From assembly GCA_041586155.1 (NCBI GenBank), contig JBFHAT010000007.1, positions 29,132 through 93,131 on the forward strand: DNA of 64,000 bases. The letters run 5' to 3'. Below the pieces are notes generated by a model. The model was not told where the DNA came from. It saw nothing but the letters and a program-made list of their open reading frames with translations, and ran no database searches. Below are positions 1 through 9,930 of the stretch, one piece after another. The translations under genes were made by a program, and so were the position numbers. Origin of the DNA: JBFGJH01 sp041586155. GTDB lineage: Bacteria > Actinomycetota > Acidimicrobiia > Spongiisociales > JAENVV01. Each line of letters begins with the position of its first letter. Position 1 is the stretch's first letter.

Positions 1-1069
1 CGGGATTGTCGACGTACGGGTTGGTGATCGGGGCGATGCCCACACCGCCCGACTCGAGCGTCGAGAGCAGGAAAGGCTCGGTCGAGTCGTTGGCCACATT
101 GCGAGCGGCATCCTGAACCGCCACGTCGACCTTCTTCAGCACCGACGTCAGGATGATGTCGGCGAACTCGGGGGCCGTCTGCGTCCAGTCGGCGTCCACG
201 CCCATCAGGCGCAGCCCTCGCTCCTGGACGAGCGCGGCCGAGCCGAGACCCACTGGTCCGGCGACCGGCAGGATGATGTCGGCGCCCTCATCGGCCAGGT
301 TCTCGGCGAACGCCCGGCCGTCTTCGAGCGAATCGAAGTTGCCGGTGAAGAGGCCGTCCTGGGTATCGGGGTCCCACCCGAGCACCTGGACATCCGTGCC
401 CTTCTGCTCGTTGTAGTACCGCACGCCGAGGGCGAAGCCTTCCATGAAGTCGGTCACCGGAGCGCCGATGTTGATGCCACCGAACGTGCCGACGACACCG
501 GTCTGTGTCTGATCGGCTGCCACGTAGCCGGCCAGGAAGGCGGCCTGGTGGGTGTTGAAGATCAGACCCTGAACGTTGTCGAGCGGCGGATCGTAGGCGA
601 AGTCGACGATGGCGAACTCCTGGTCGGGGTTGGCCGCCGCCGCTTCAGCGGTGGCGTCGCCCAGCAGGAATCCGACCGTCACGATCAGCTCACAGTCGCC
701 GGCGGCGATGTGCGAGTCGATGTTTGGTGCATAGTCGGTCTCGGCGCTGGACTCCAGCACACGTGCTTCCCAGCCCAGCTCGGCCGCGGCCGCCTGGGCG
801 CCCTCGAAGGCCAGCTGGTTGAAGCTCTTGTCGTCGACGCCACCAACGTCGGTGACCTCACAGACCGCTCCAGCCATCGCCTCGGTGGTGTCCGTGGCTG
901 GCTCGGTGGTAGCGGGCGGCTCGGTCGTGGCCGGCGGCTCGGTGGCCGGCGGCTCAGTGGCCGGCGGTTCGGTCGAAGGTGCTGCGGTCGTGGTGGTACT
1001 CGTCCCACACGCCGCAGCAATGAGGGCAAGTGCCATGAGCACCGCAAACCAAGTGTGTTTTTTCGTCAA
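1..1069 (-). CDS. BMP-family ABC transporter substrate-binding lipoprotein (C-terminus outside window)
   Basis: Periplasm-facing, lipid-anchored binding protein of the BMP/PnrA (Med) family, which deliver nucleosides or related ligands to an ABC permease. The start is TTG at 1069 with a perfect AGGAGG at 1077-1082, seven bases upstream. Residues 1-20 form a signal peptide with a lipobox ending in Cys21 (LIAAAC). A Thr/Pro/Glu-rich linker (about residues 24-55) follows, then the family opening DVGGVDDKSFNQ. The ligand domain runs on through GTFGGINIGAP and the gene leaves the window at base 1, so about 356 codons are visible. The ligand cannot be told from sequence; purine nucleosides are the usual case. 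The cognate ABC genes would lie to the left of the window. Confidence 0.9.
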   Translation of the reverse strand, partial: MTKKHTWFAVLMALALIAAACGTSTTTTAAPSTEPPATEPPATEPPATTEPPATTEPATDTTEAMAGAVCEVTDVGGVDDKSFNQLAFEGAQAAAAELGWEARVLESSAETDYAPNIDSHIAAGDCELIVTVGFLLGDATAEAAAANPDQEFAIVDFAYDPPLDNVQGLIFNTHQAAFLAGYVAADQTQTGVVGTFGGINIGAPVTDFMEGFALGVRYYNEQKGTDVQVLGWDPDTQDGLFTGNFDSLEDGRAFAENLADEGADIILPVAGPVGLGSAALVQERGLRLMGVDADWTQTAPEFADIILTSVLKKVDVAVQDAARNVANDSTEPFLLSTLESGGVGIAPITNPYVDNP

Positions 1070-1158
1070 AAGGATTCCTCCTGATATCGAATCTCCCAGG
1101 TCCCACTGAGAGACGGCGGCAGTCTATCGGATTCGCCAGGGCATTCGCCCGAAAACGA

Positions 1159-1806
1159 TCACACGGCAACGAAATGGTCATCCGAGTCGAGGCCGGCCAG
1201 AGGAGCCGGCTTGACCGCGTAGATGAGCGGGATCGACCCCACCGTGATCAACAGCTTGAGCAGGACGTTGGTCCAGAAGATGGCCCACACCACATCGGTG
1301 GGGAGATCACCGACGAACGCCAGCACCACGAAGATGGCCGTGTCGACGGGGATGGCCACCAGGTTGGAACTGAGCACCCTCCCCCATTGCACGCGATCGG
1401 CGAACCGGCGGCGCCACGCCGCGTAGACCTCGGTGTCGATGAACTCGGCGACCACCTCGGCAACGATCGAAGCCATCACCAGCCGCCACACCGGCGCGAG
1501 CACGAGCCCGAATTCGAGCTGCGGACCGGTTTCGGGGTCGGGGTTGAGGGTAGCCACCATCCAGAAGATGGCCGCCATGGCCAGGTTGATGATGGCGGCC
1601 GTGACGATGAGCAGCCGGGCGACTCGCTTGCCGGCCAGCTTGTGCACCAGGTCACGCAGGGTGAACGTGAGCGGGTAGATGAGGGTGCCCGCGTCCATGG
1701 TCCATCCCGCCACCTCGACGATGCGCAGGCTGGCAATGTCGGAGAAGATCTGGGCCGCCACGTAGGCGGCGGCGACCAGCACCAGCGAACGCAACGTCCG
1801 TTCCAT
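1159..1806 (-). CDS. VUT-family (YhhQ-like) queuosine-precursor transporter
   Basis: Integral membrane protein of the VUT/DUF165 family, whose best known member YhhQ imports queuosine precursors such as preQ0/preQ1. It has about six hydrophobic segments and the conserved run with TLIYPLTFTLRDLVHK (residues about 41-56), plus an acidic VAEFIDTEVY segment and a late SNLVAIPVDT segment, all typical of the family. I chose ATG 1806 rather than the in-frame GTG at 1827, because a TACGCT box sits seven bases upstream of the ATG. That gives 215 residues, close to the family length. No tgt or que genes are visible nearby, so the substrate is inferred from the family only. Confidence 0.8.
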   Translation of the reverse strand: MERTLRSLVLVAAAYVAAQIFSDIASLRIVEVAGWTMDAGTLIYPLTFTLRDLVHKLAGKRVARLLIVTAAIINLAMAAIFWMVATLNPDPETGPQLEFGLVLAPVWRLVMASIVAEVVAEFIDTEVYAAWRRRFADRVQWGRVLSSNLVAIPVDTAIFVVLAFVGDLPTDVVWAIFWTNVLLKLLITVGSIPLIYAVKPAPLAGLDSDDHFVAV

Positions 1807-1813
1807 CGGCGCC

Positions 1814-1819
1814 AGCGTA
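1814..1819 (-). promoter_or_regulatory. Putative -10 box (TACGCT) of the VUT gene
   Basis: TACGCT on the minus strand ends seven bases before ATG 1806. That spacing would place the transcript start at or next to the start codon, i.e. a leaderless mRNA. No convincing -35 box is seen. Confidence 0.45.
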
Positions 1820-2096
1820 GTGGTCACGGAGTCCGGCTCCCCGGCCGGAGGCCGCCGCTGGCCGGCTACCTAGAGAGTGATGTGTCGGGCATGTTCCCGG
1901 CTCGGTTCGCCCGGATCCGTCGGCGTTGCACCAGTGCGGTTCACCATCTGCCAGGTTGCGTTCGAGGGGCGCACATGTCGCACATCATCAGCAGCAGCCG
2001 GTCTCGGCCGCCACCTTCGAGAGGCGCTCGCCGATCGGGTCGCCCTGCCGAAGTGAGAATCAGGTTCCTCTCCGGTGCGGGCCCGACACCACTACG

Positions 2097-3476
2097 TCAG
2101 CGTGGCTCCAGCAGATCTTGGGCGATCAGGGCGGCCTCGGCGGAAACGGCGGTGAGCTGAGGCTCGACGACGGCGGCCAAGTGCGCCGGGAACGTGGGGC
2201 CGGGTTCGGCAACAGCGCGGTACCGCTCGAGCGTGGCCTGCGCGTCGGCAGTGAGCGGAGCGAGGTCGATGTCGTCGGCGATCACTCCGCCCACCCCCTT
2301 GCGGCGACACATGAGGAAGGCGAGGCGGGCTTCGCCGACGGTGCCGACGCAGTCGGTGGGTTTATAGCTCTCCAGGCCGAGCATCTTGCGGAGGATGGTG
2401 CGGTTCTCGGGCCGGTCGAACAAGTTGTGTGGAATCGTTTCCGCGACCACCTTCTGGGGTAGCCAGGCGACGTAGTTCATCCACACGTACAGGCATTTGG
2501 CGCAGCGACCGCACCACGGTTTGAGCTGGGCGCACGAGTGGGTGGACGGGACGGCCTCCAGACGGCGGTTGAGGAGGGTGAACACGTTGACGTCGTAGAT
2601 GGGGCGGAGGAGATGGAACATCGCCACGTCGGCGACGTGGTTGCGTAGGTAATCGTGCAGGAGCCGCTCGGCGGCGCTGCTCATCCCCCACAGATAGTTC
2701 ACGTCCTCGCCGTGCCAGGTGAGGTTGTGTTCGTCGGTGCTTCGGGTGATGCCGAGGGCGACGTTGCGGTATCCGTGCTGGAGGGCGACGGGGAGTGCGG
2801 TCCAGTAGGAGCTGACCGTCTCGGCGGCGATCATCCGCCGAGCGGCGCCTGTGACGCGGGCGGCGGGCGAGTCGATGGCATCGTCGAAGACCCAGCCCCG
2901 GTGATGACGTTCCGGTCGGCAGTGGGCGAGCATCCCGTCGATCAACTCGTGCTGGTGGTCGCCACGCCCGTAGGTGGAATGGGAGTAGACGAACGCGTCG
3001 TAGGGCACGCCGGCTTCTTCGAGGAGGCTGATGCTGGCCAGGCTGTCCTTGCCGCCGCCGACCAGCATGAGAGTGTCGACCGATCCCGGGTCGATACCTG
3101 CCGGCTCGACCGGTCGCCTGGCGAACTCGGTCGGTGGAACAAGCCGATGGTCGGGGAGGTCGTTCTCGTAGCGCCACACCGCCCACACGTTGTGGAAGAT
3201 CGTTTCCCACAGGTTCCAGAACGGCTCGGTGACCAGATCGGTGTACGGGCCGAAGTCGACGACGGTGGGACCGAGGCTGAGCGCCTTGTTCGTTTCGAAG
3301 GCGACGAGATGGAAGTCCATCCAGCGCATGAACGCCTCACCGTATCGGTCGGTGAGCTGGTCGAAGTCGACCGTGTCGTACCAGTAGGCGGTGGAGAACC
3401 GTAGCTCGCCGACCCGATAGCGGAGGACGATCTGGCGAGCCGACCGTGCGGCCGGCTCGAACACGAGCGCGTTCAT
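2097..3476 (-). CDS. MurL-like PP-loop enzyme (putative UDP-MurNAc-L-Ala-L-Glu epimerase)
   Basis: 459-residue cytosolic protein. A PP-loop motif GGGKDS lies at residues 140-145, a type that adenylates a carboxylate with ATP. A Cys cluster (C315, then C322, C325, C328 in WCGRCAKC) could bind a metal, and the HLLRPIYD segment precedes it. This arrangement matches my recollection of MurL, which epimerises the terminal L-Glu of UDP-MurNAc-L-Ala-L-Glu to D-Glu and so replaces glutamate racemase MurI in Xanthomonas and some actinobacteria. The start ATG 3476 is supported by a TAGCTT box seven bases upstream; a longer frame to 3620 looks non-coding. MurL usually works with MurD2, which is not in the window. 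Another PP-loop function cannot be excluded. Confidence 0.6.
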   Translation of the reverse strand: MNALVFEPAARSARQIVLRYRVGELRFSTAYWYDTVDFDQLTDRYGEAFMRWMDFHLVAFETNKALSLGPTVVDFGPYTDLVTEPFWNLWETIFHNVWAVWRYENDLPDHRLVPPTEFARRPVEPAGIDPGSVDTLMLVGGGKDSLASISLLEEAGVPYDAFVYSHSTYGRGDHQHELIDGMLAHCRPERHHRGWVFDDAIDSPAARVTGAARRMIAAETVSSYWTALPVALQHGYRNVALGITRSTDEHNLTWHGEDVNYLWGMSSAAERLLHDYLRNHVADVAMFHLLRPIYDVNVFTLLNRRLEAVPSTHSCAQLKPWCGRCAKCLYVWMNYVAWLPQKVVAETIPHNLFDRPENRTILRKMLGLESYKPTDCVGTVGEARLAFLMCRRKGVGGVIADDIDLAPLTADAQATLERYRAVAEPGPTFPAHLAAVVEPQLTAVSAEAALIAQDLLEPR

Positions 3477-3483
3477 GGGGCGG

Positions 3484-3489
3484 AAGCTA
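3484..3489 (-). promoter_or_regulatory. Putative -10 box (TAGCTT) of the MurL-like gene
   Basis: TAGCTT on the minus strand lies seven bases before ATG 3476 and predicts a leaderless transcript. There is no Shine-Dalgarno sequence between the box and the start. Confidence 0.45.
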
Positions 3490-3652
3490 CACCCAGGGGG
3501 CAGCGGCCCAGCGGCCGCTTGCCGCAATATGGTCATCCTCGATGGCACGCGCCTCGTCGGCCCACCGACGGTCGCCTTGCCCTCTCCGACGGCCCATCGC
3601 GCATCAGCACCACCTCGCATGCTCCGATCGCCCGCAATGCCAGGCGGGGTCG

Positions 3653-4105
3653 CTATCGGGCGTCGATGTCGGGGATCAATCGCTTCAGGTCGACGAGGAC
3701 GGAGAGTTCGGCGGAACTGAGCCGCTCCGAGAACATGGATGCGATCGCATCGATGTAGACCCGAGCGGCACGCCGGAACACGCTGCGCCCCTCCGAGGTG
3801 AGCCGGGCCACCACTGCCCGGCCGTCGATCGGGTCGGGTTGTTTGATGGCGAGGCCGGCTTCGACCATTTCGTCCACCACCCGACTGACGCGTGACCGGC
3901 TGAGGACCACCCGCTCACCGAGTTCTCGCATCCGCAGCGCCCCGCTTGGCTCACGACTCAGCTCCAAGAGCACGTCGTACCACGCCAGAGGCACACCGGT
4001 CGCTTCTTGCAGCTCGCCGGCGATGGCGGGCACCAGCGCCGCATGGACACGGAGCAACGATTCCCAGGCCCGAACTCCGAGATCGGGATCGTGCGCACGA
4101 GACAT
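3653..4105 (-). CDS. MarR-family transcriptional regulator
   Basis: 150-residue winged-helix repressor of the MarR family. The DNA-binding part spans about residues 35-105: helices around WYDVLLELSRE, a recognition segment LSRSRVSRVVDEMVEAGL, and a wing with DGRAVVARLTSEGR. The flanking helices (1-30 and 110-150) would form the dimer interface. The start ATG 4105 is six bases downstream of a TATTGT box. The gene is divergent from a YceI-family gene, and the 91-base gap holds two copies of a 15-bp operator-like repeat. The simplest reading is that it represses itself and the YceI gene and is released by a small ligand; the ligand is unknown. Confidence 0.88.
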   Translation of the reverse strand: MSRAHDPDLGVRAWESLLRVHAALVPAIAGELQEATGVPLAWYDVLLELSREPSGALRMRELGERVVLSRSRVSRVVDEMVEAGLAIKQPDPIDGRAVVARLTSEGRSVFRRAARVYIDAIASMFSERLSSAELSVLVDLKRLIPDIDAR

Positions 4106-4111
4106 GTACCA

Positions 4112-4117
4112 ACAATA
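4112..4117 (-). promoter_or_regulatory. Putative -10 box (TATTGT) of the MarR gene
   Basis: TATTGT on the minus strand is six bases upstream of ATG 4105, fitting a leaderless transcript. The repeat pair at 4129-4166 begins just upstream of it, where a bound repressor would block RNA polymerase. Confidence 0.5.
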
Positions 4118-4128
4118 TCGGGAATAAC

Positions 4129-4166
4129 GTGCGTGCGCACATAGTTTGTCTGTGCGTGCGCACATA
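4129..4166. promoter_or_regulatory. Tandem 15-bp operator-like repeat between MarR and YceI genes
   Basis: The 15-mer GTGCGTGCGCACATA occurs twice, at 4129-4143 and 4152-4166, with 23 bp between starts (about two helical turns). Each copy contains the near-palindrome GTGCGTGCGCAC. A TAGTTT hexamer at 4142-4147, a possible -10 for the YceI gene, lies between the copies. Placement between two divergent starts next to a MarR gene makes these the likely MarR operators; this is inferred, not shown. Confidence 0.7.
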
Positions 4167-4196
4167 ACTGCCGTTGCGGCGAGAGAGGAGACACGC

Positions 4197-4763
4197 ATGA
4201 CAACGCCAACACGAACACTCGACGGAATCGAGGTACCGGCGCCGGGTCGCTGTACGTTGGATCCCGGCCACGCCGAAGTCGGTTTCGTCGGCCGCCACTT
4301 CATGCTCACGAAGGTACGAGGACGATTCACCGGGGTGGAGGCACGGGTCGACATCGGACGCACGCCTGAGGAGAGCACGGTCGAAGCAACCATCGACATG
4401 GCGTCGGTGAGCTCGGGGTCCGAAGCGAGGGACGAACACCTCCGGTCCCCCGACTTCTTCGGGGTCGAGCAGTGGCCGACTGCGACATTTCGGTCGACAC
4501 AGATCCACTGGGCCGGGAGCCAGGGGACCCTCATCGGGGACCTCACGATCAGAGACGTGACCCGGCCCGTCACGCTCGCTGTCGAGTATCTCGGCCATAC
4601 GGAAGATCCGTGGGGCAACCACCGGGCCATCTTCGCTGCGGTCGGCCAGATCAACCGGGAGGATTGGGACCTGACGTGGAACATGGTGCTCGACAGCGGA
4701 GGCGTCCTCGTTTCGAAAGACATCGCTCTTGAACTCCACGTCGAGCTGATACGAACCGAGTGA
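4197..4763 (+). CDS. YceI-family lipocalin-like protein
   Basis: 188-residue YceI-domain protein. The family forms an extended beta barrel that binds long isoprenoid or amphiphilic ligands. The domain runs from about residue 12 (WT/CTLDPGHAEVGF-type opening) to the end, with the usual segments FVGRHFMLTKVRGRF, SGSEARDEHLRSPDFF and GDLTIRDVTRPVTL. No signal peptide is present, so a cytosolic or membrane-associated location is likely. ATG 4197 has a strong GAGAGGAG Shine-Dalgarno (4181-4190). It is divergent from the MarR gene and probably controlled by it. It converges on the next gene with 19 bp between stops. Confidence 0.88.
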   Translation: MTTPTRTLDGIEVPAPGRCTLDPGHAEVGFVGRHFMLTKVRGRFTGVEARVDIGRTPEESTVEATIDMASVSSGSEARDEHLRSPDFFGVEQWPTATFRSTQIHWAGSQGTLIGDLTIRDVTRPVTLAVEYLGHTEDPWGNHRAIFAAVGQINREDWDLTWNMVLDSGGVLVSKDIALELHVELIRTE

Positions 4764-4782
4764 AGGCGTGAGCGCTGCTCGG

Positions 4783-5310
4783 TCAGCCGTATAACTTCTG
4801 GCTGGTCGCCTTCAGGCGGTCGAGGCCGTGCTCGATGTCGAAGGATCGGACAACGCCTCCCTCGACCGCTTTGACCAGCGCCTTGAAGTCGACGCCGTTG
4901 ACCACGAACTCACGGTGTCCGACCCTCAACAGGGGGATCAGATCCGTTTCCATCAGCTCGAGATCGAGCTGGAGCGGTGCATTGTGGGGCAGGACCTCGA
5001 CGACCCCGATGGGCCGCTTCCGCCGCCACGGTGTCGACGCCAGCAGAATGCGCCCGCCAATGGAGGTCAGCGCCAGGATGCCCCACACGTTGGGCTCTGC
5101 ACGCATCCGTTTGGCCCGGATCGGAAGCCGGTAGAGCTCCAACAAGGGCAGAAACAGCACGGACCACGGCGGGCGCGACCACACGAGCTGGGTAGATCTG
5201 GCGTGCTCCCGGGCCTCCGCCCCCCACTCCACCCGCAAGGCGAGGATCACCTCGTGATGGTCCAGCATGTCCTGAGCGTTTCGGGTGACCTGTTGCGTCG
5301 GGGTCGACAT
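4783..5310 (-). CDS. Conserved hypothetical protein, 175 aa
   Basis: I do not recognise this family. It starts at ATG 5310 behind GAGAGGAG. The N-terminal half includes two weakly hydrophobic stretches (around WSVLFLPLLELYRLPIR and ILALTSIGGRILLAS, residues about 45-95). The second half is polar and ends in DRLKATSQKLYG. A membrane-peripheral protein is possible. It is a single gene, convergent with the YceI gene. Confidence 0.6.
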   Translation of the reverse strand: MSTPTQQVTRNAQDMLDHHEVILALRVEWGAEAREHARSTQLVWSRPPWSVLFLPLLELYRLPIRAKRMRAEPNVWGILALTSIGGRILLASTPWRRKRPIGVVEVLPHNAPLQLDLELMETDLIPLLRVGHREFVVNGVDFKALVKAVEGGVVRSFDIEHGLDRLKATSQKLYG

Positions 5311-5449
5311 GATCGGACTCCTCTCTGGTGAGTCAGCCGAGGGCTCATAGGGGCGGTGCAATTGCTCTCATCCAACGTATGGGCGCCGTTCGCTGTGGCC
5401 CAGGGTCTTTCGTCCCGGTTTGGTCGGCGCCAGGTCAGGCCGGGCCTGG

Positions 5450-5794
5450 TCAGGTCTCTGTGCGGTGCTGCATCCGCGATTCACGCATCTCCGGCCCAAC
5501 GAGGGCGATCTGGGCCGCCAGCGCCTCATCCCCCAGCCCGCCCCACACGAACGCCTGGTCGCCGTCTCCCGCGACCGAATACTGCGATCGGCCCGGTAGC
5601 TCGACTACCACGACTTCCCAGCCGACCACAGGCGCCGGCGCAGCCGAACTGACGATTGACCCGGTTGCGTCGGGGTTGTTGGCGCCAGCTGAGTCCTCGC
5701 ACGCCGCCAACGTGACCGCCCACATCGACAACACCACGCCCACCAGGCACGACCCGACAAGCCTCCGCGCCGGCGCGGACGGTCCGATGCTCAA
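5450..5794 (-). CDS. Small putative lipoprotein, 114 aa
   Basis: Begins at TTG 5794, overlapping the stop of the preceding SRPBCC gene (TTGA), which suggests translational coupling. Residues 1-31 form a signal peptide with an Arg pair, a hydrophobic core and a lipobox ending LAAC. The remaining 80 residues contain GWEVVVVELPGRSQYS and WGGLGDEALAAQIALVG and match no family I know. The operon link with a START-like lipid-binding protein suggests an envelope role; this is inference. Confidence 0.55.
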   Translation of the reverse strand: MSIGPSAPARRLVGSCLVGVVLSMWAVTLAACEDSAGANNPDATGSIVSSAAPAPVVGWEVVVVELPGRSQYSVAGDGDQAFVWGGLGDEALAAQIALVGPEMRESRMQHRTET

Positions 5795-6207
5795 GCCTCC
5801 GCGGCCGATTTGAATCCTTGGTTCTCGGTGGTGATCGCCGACATGATCGGTCCCCGCAGCAGCCGACCCAGCATGGGCGCCAGCGCGCCGTCAACATCGA
5901 CCGACAGCGTGTTGCGGGCACCCTCTCCGGCCGCTTCGACCAGGTGGCGGGCGGTCATGGTCAAGCCGAGCACCTTGGACGACCAGGCGAAGCTGTGGCC
6001 CGGCTCCAACTCGGTCACCGTCCAGATTCGTGGCCGCTGCCGGGGCTGCTCGAGTCGCGCTTGTGAACCCACTGCCAAGTCACCATCGTCGAGCCGCTCC
6101 ACCTTGGTGATCGTGGGCGTGAAGTCGGGCCAGGACTCGACGTCGACGGTCAGATCCCACACGCGAGCAGGCGGGGCGGCGATCTCCAAGCTGTGGCCGA
6201 CGCGCAC
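5791..6207 (-). CDS. SRPBCC (START-like) family protein
   Basis: 138-residue single-domain protein of the SRPBCC/polyketide-cyclase superfamily, which binds hydrophobic ligands in a helix-grip fold. Typical features are the opening SLEIAAPPARVWDLTVDVE followed by WPDFTPTI, the middle strand pair WTVTELEPGHSFAWSS, and a long C-terminal helix around LGRLLRGPIMSAI. The GTG start at 6207 lies six bases after a TATATT box. The next gene begins inside its stop codon. The ligand is unknown. Confidence 0.8.
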   Translation of the reverse strand: MRVGHSLEIAAPPARVWDLTVDVESWPDFTPTITKVERLDDGDLAVGSQARLEQPRQRPRIWTVTELEPGHSFAWSSKVLGLTMTARHLVEAAGEGARNTLSVDVDGALAPMLGRLLRGPIMSAITTENQGFKSAAEA

Positions 6208-6213
6208 CTGCGG

Positions 6214-6219
6214 AATATA
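6214..6219 (-). promoter_or_regulatory. Putative -10 box (TATATT) of the SRPBCC operon
   Basis: TATATT on the minus strand is six bases upstream of GTG 6207, which fits a leaderless transcript. Confidence 0.5.
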
Positions 6220-6269
6220 CCAAAGACGGCGCGGCGGAAAGCTCGGGCATCAGAACCGCAATGCCGGGA

Positions 6270-8768
<2,499 letters not shown>

Positions 8769-8817
8769 GGCTCAAGCCTCCTTGTGGCTCGGACTCCGAA
8801 GAGCCGGTTGGATCGGG

Positions 8818-8823
8818 AGTATA
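8818..8823 (-). promoter_or_regulatory. Putative clpC -10 box (TATACT)
   Basis: TATACT on the minus strand, about 49 bases before the clpC start, would give a leader of roughly 40 nt carrying the AGGAGG site. A second candidate, TATAGT, lies at 8853-8858. No palindrome of the ClgR or CtsR kind is apparent. Confidence 0.4.
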
Positions 8824-8922
8824 GCCAGGGGGCAGAAGTAGCTCCGCCACCCACTATACGGACCCTATCCGTCTCTCGGGTCAATCATCGGTCGGCGATT
8901 CAGCTTCCTTGATAGGCAGCTG

Positions 8923-8928
8923 TACGAT
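8923..8928 (+). promoter_or_regulatory. Putative -10 box (TACGAT) of the polyprenyl synthase gene
   Basis: TACGAT ends six bases before ATG 8935. No Shine-Dalgarno sequence is present, so a leaderless transcript is predicted. Confidence 0.5.
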
Positions 8929-8934
8929 GATTTC

Positions 8935-9930
8935 ATGGACGCCCCCAGCATCCGCGATCTGGTTCCCCTCGACCACGTGTGGGATCAGATGGAGCGAGTC
9001 GAGGCCCGCCTCTTCGAGGCGACCCAGGCCGAGGACCCGTTTTTGACCAAACTCGCTCAGCATCTGCTGGTGGCGGGCGGCAAGCGGTTTCGTCCTCTGC
9101 TTGCCCAGCTGGCGGCCGAGTTCGGCCCCGCCCACGATGGACGTCGGGTGGAGGCGGGAGTGGCAGTCGAGCTGATCCACGTCGGCTCGCTCTACCACGA
9201 CGATGTCATGGACGAGGCGATGCTGCGGCGCGGTGAACCGTCCGGCAACGCCGTGTGGGGCGACTCGATGGCCATCCTCGCCGGCGACTTTCTCCTCGCC
9301 AGGGCCAGCCAAGTTGCCGCCACCCACCTGGGTCTCGAATCGGTGCTGCTGCTGGCCACCACCTATGCCACGCTGGTGGAAGGCCAGACGTTGGAGCTGC
9401 AACTCGACTACGACCTCGACCACCGGGCCGACGAGTACTACCGCGTGATCGGCGGAAAGACGGCCAGTCTCATCCGCGCCGCCGCCCGGCTCGGCGCGCT
9501 GGCCTCCGACGCCCCACCAGACGTGGTCGAAGCACTCTCGGCGTGGGCCTGGGAACTCGGCATCGTCTTCCAGATCACCGACGACGCCCTCGACCTCGTC
9601 GCCACCGACGACTTCCTCGGCAAGCCGGCCGGCTCCGACATCCTGGAAGGCAAGATCACCCTTCCCGTGCTGTACGCCCTCGAATCCGAAGATGGACCAA
9701 GAGTGCGGTATCTCCTGGCCGACCAACCATACGACCCGGGGGCGGTACGGCAGGTGATCGACATCGTCCGCTCCGGCGGGCACGTCGACCGCAGCCTGGT
9801 CGACGCCACTGAGCGTATCGGCGCCGCCGAGGAGGCCATCGCCGGGCTCCCCGACCTCCCGGCCCGGAGCATCCTGACCGACATGGGGGAGTTCTTGCTC
9901 AGACAGGTCACCGCCGCCCGCTCTGCCTAG
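8935..9930 (+). CDS. Polyprenyl (trans) diphosphate synthase
   Basis: 331-residue all-trans isoprenyl diphosphate synthase that adds isopentenyl units to an allylic diphosphate to make a quinone side chain or similar long prenyl chain. Family hallmarks: GGKRFRP (48-54) for IPP binding, first aspartate motif DDVMD (89-93) followed by RRG, GGKTASLI, and second motif DDALD (216-220) with the GKPAGSDILEGKITLP run. The long-chain (heptaprenyl/octaprenyl) type is likely because menaquinone synthesis needs it, but chain length cannot be read reliably. Its stop overlaps the lysS stop by four bases, tail to tail. Confidence 0.9.
   Translation: MDAPSIRDLVPLDHVWDQMERVEARLFEATQAEDPFLTKLAQHLLVAGGKRFRPLLAQLAAEFGPAHDGRRVEAGVAVELIHVGSLYHDDVMDEAMLRRGEPSGNAVWGDSMAILAGDFLLARASQVAATHLGLESVLLLATTYATLVEGQTLELQLDYDLDHRADEYYRVIGGKTASLIRAAARLGALASDAPPDVVEALSAWAWELGIVFQITDDALDLVATDDFLGKPAGSDILEGKITLPVLYALESEDGPRVRYLLADQPYDPGAVRQVIDIVRSGGHVDRSLVDATERIGAAEEAIAGLPDLPARSILTDMGEFLLRQVTAARSA

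Noticed and set aside
1820..2096. Possible RNA or riboswitch ahead of the VUT gene
   Set aside because: The 277-base gap shows no preQ1-type core, no strong hairpin series and no good open frame. The -10 box at 1814-1819 leaves no room for a leader.
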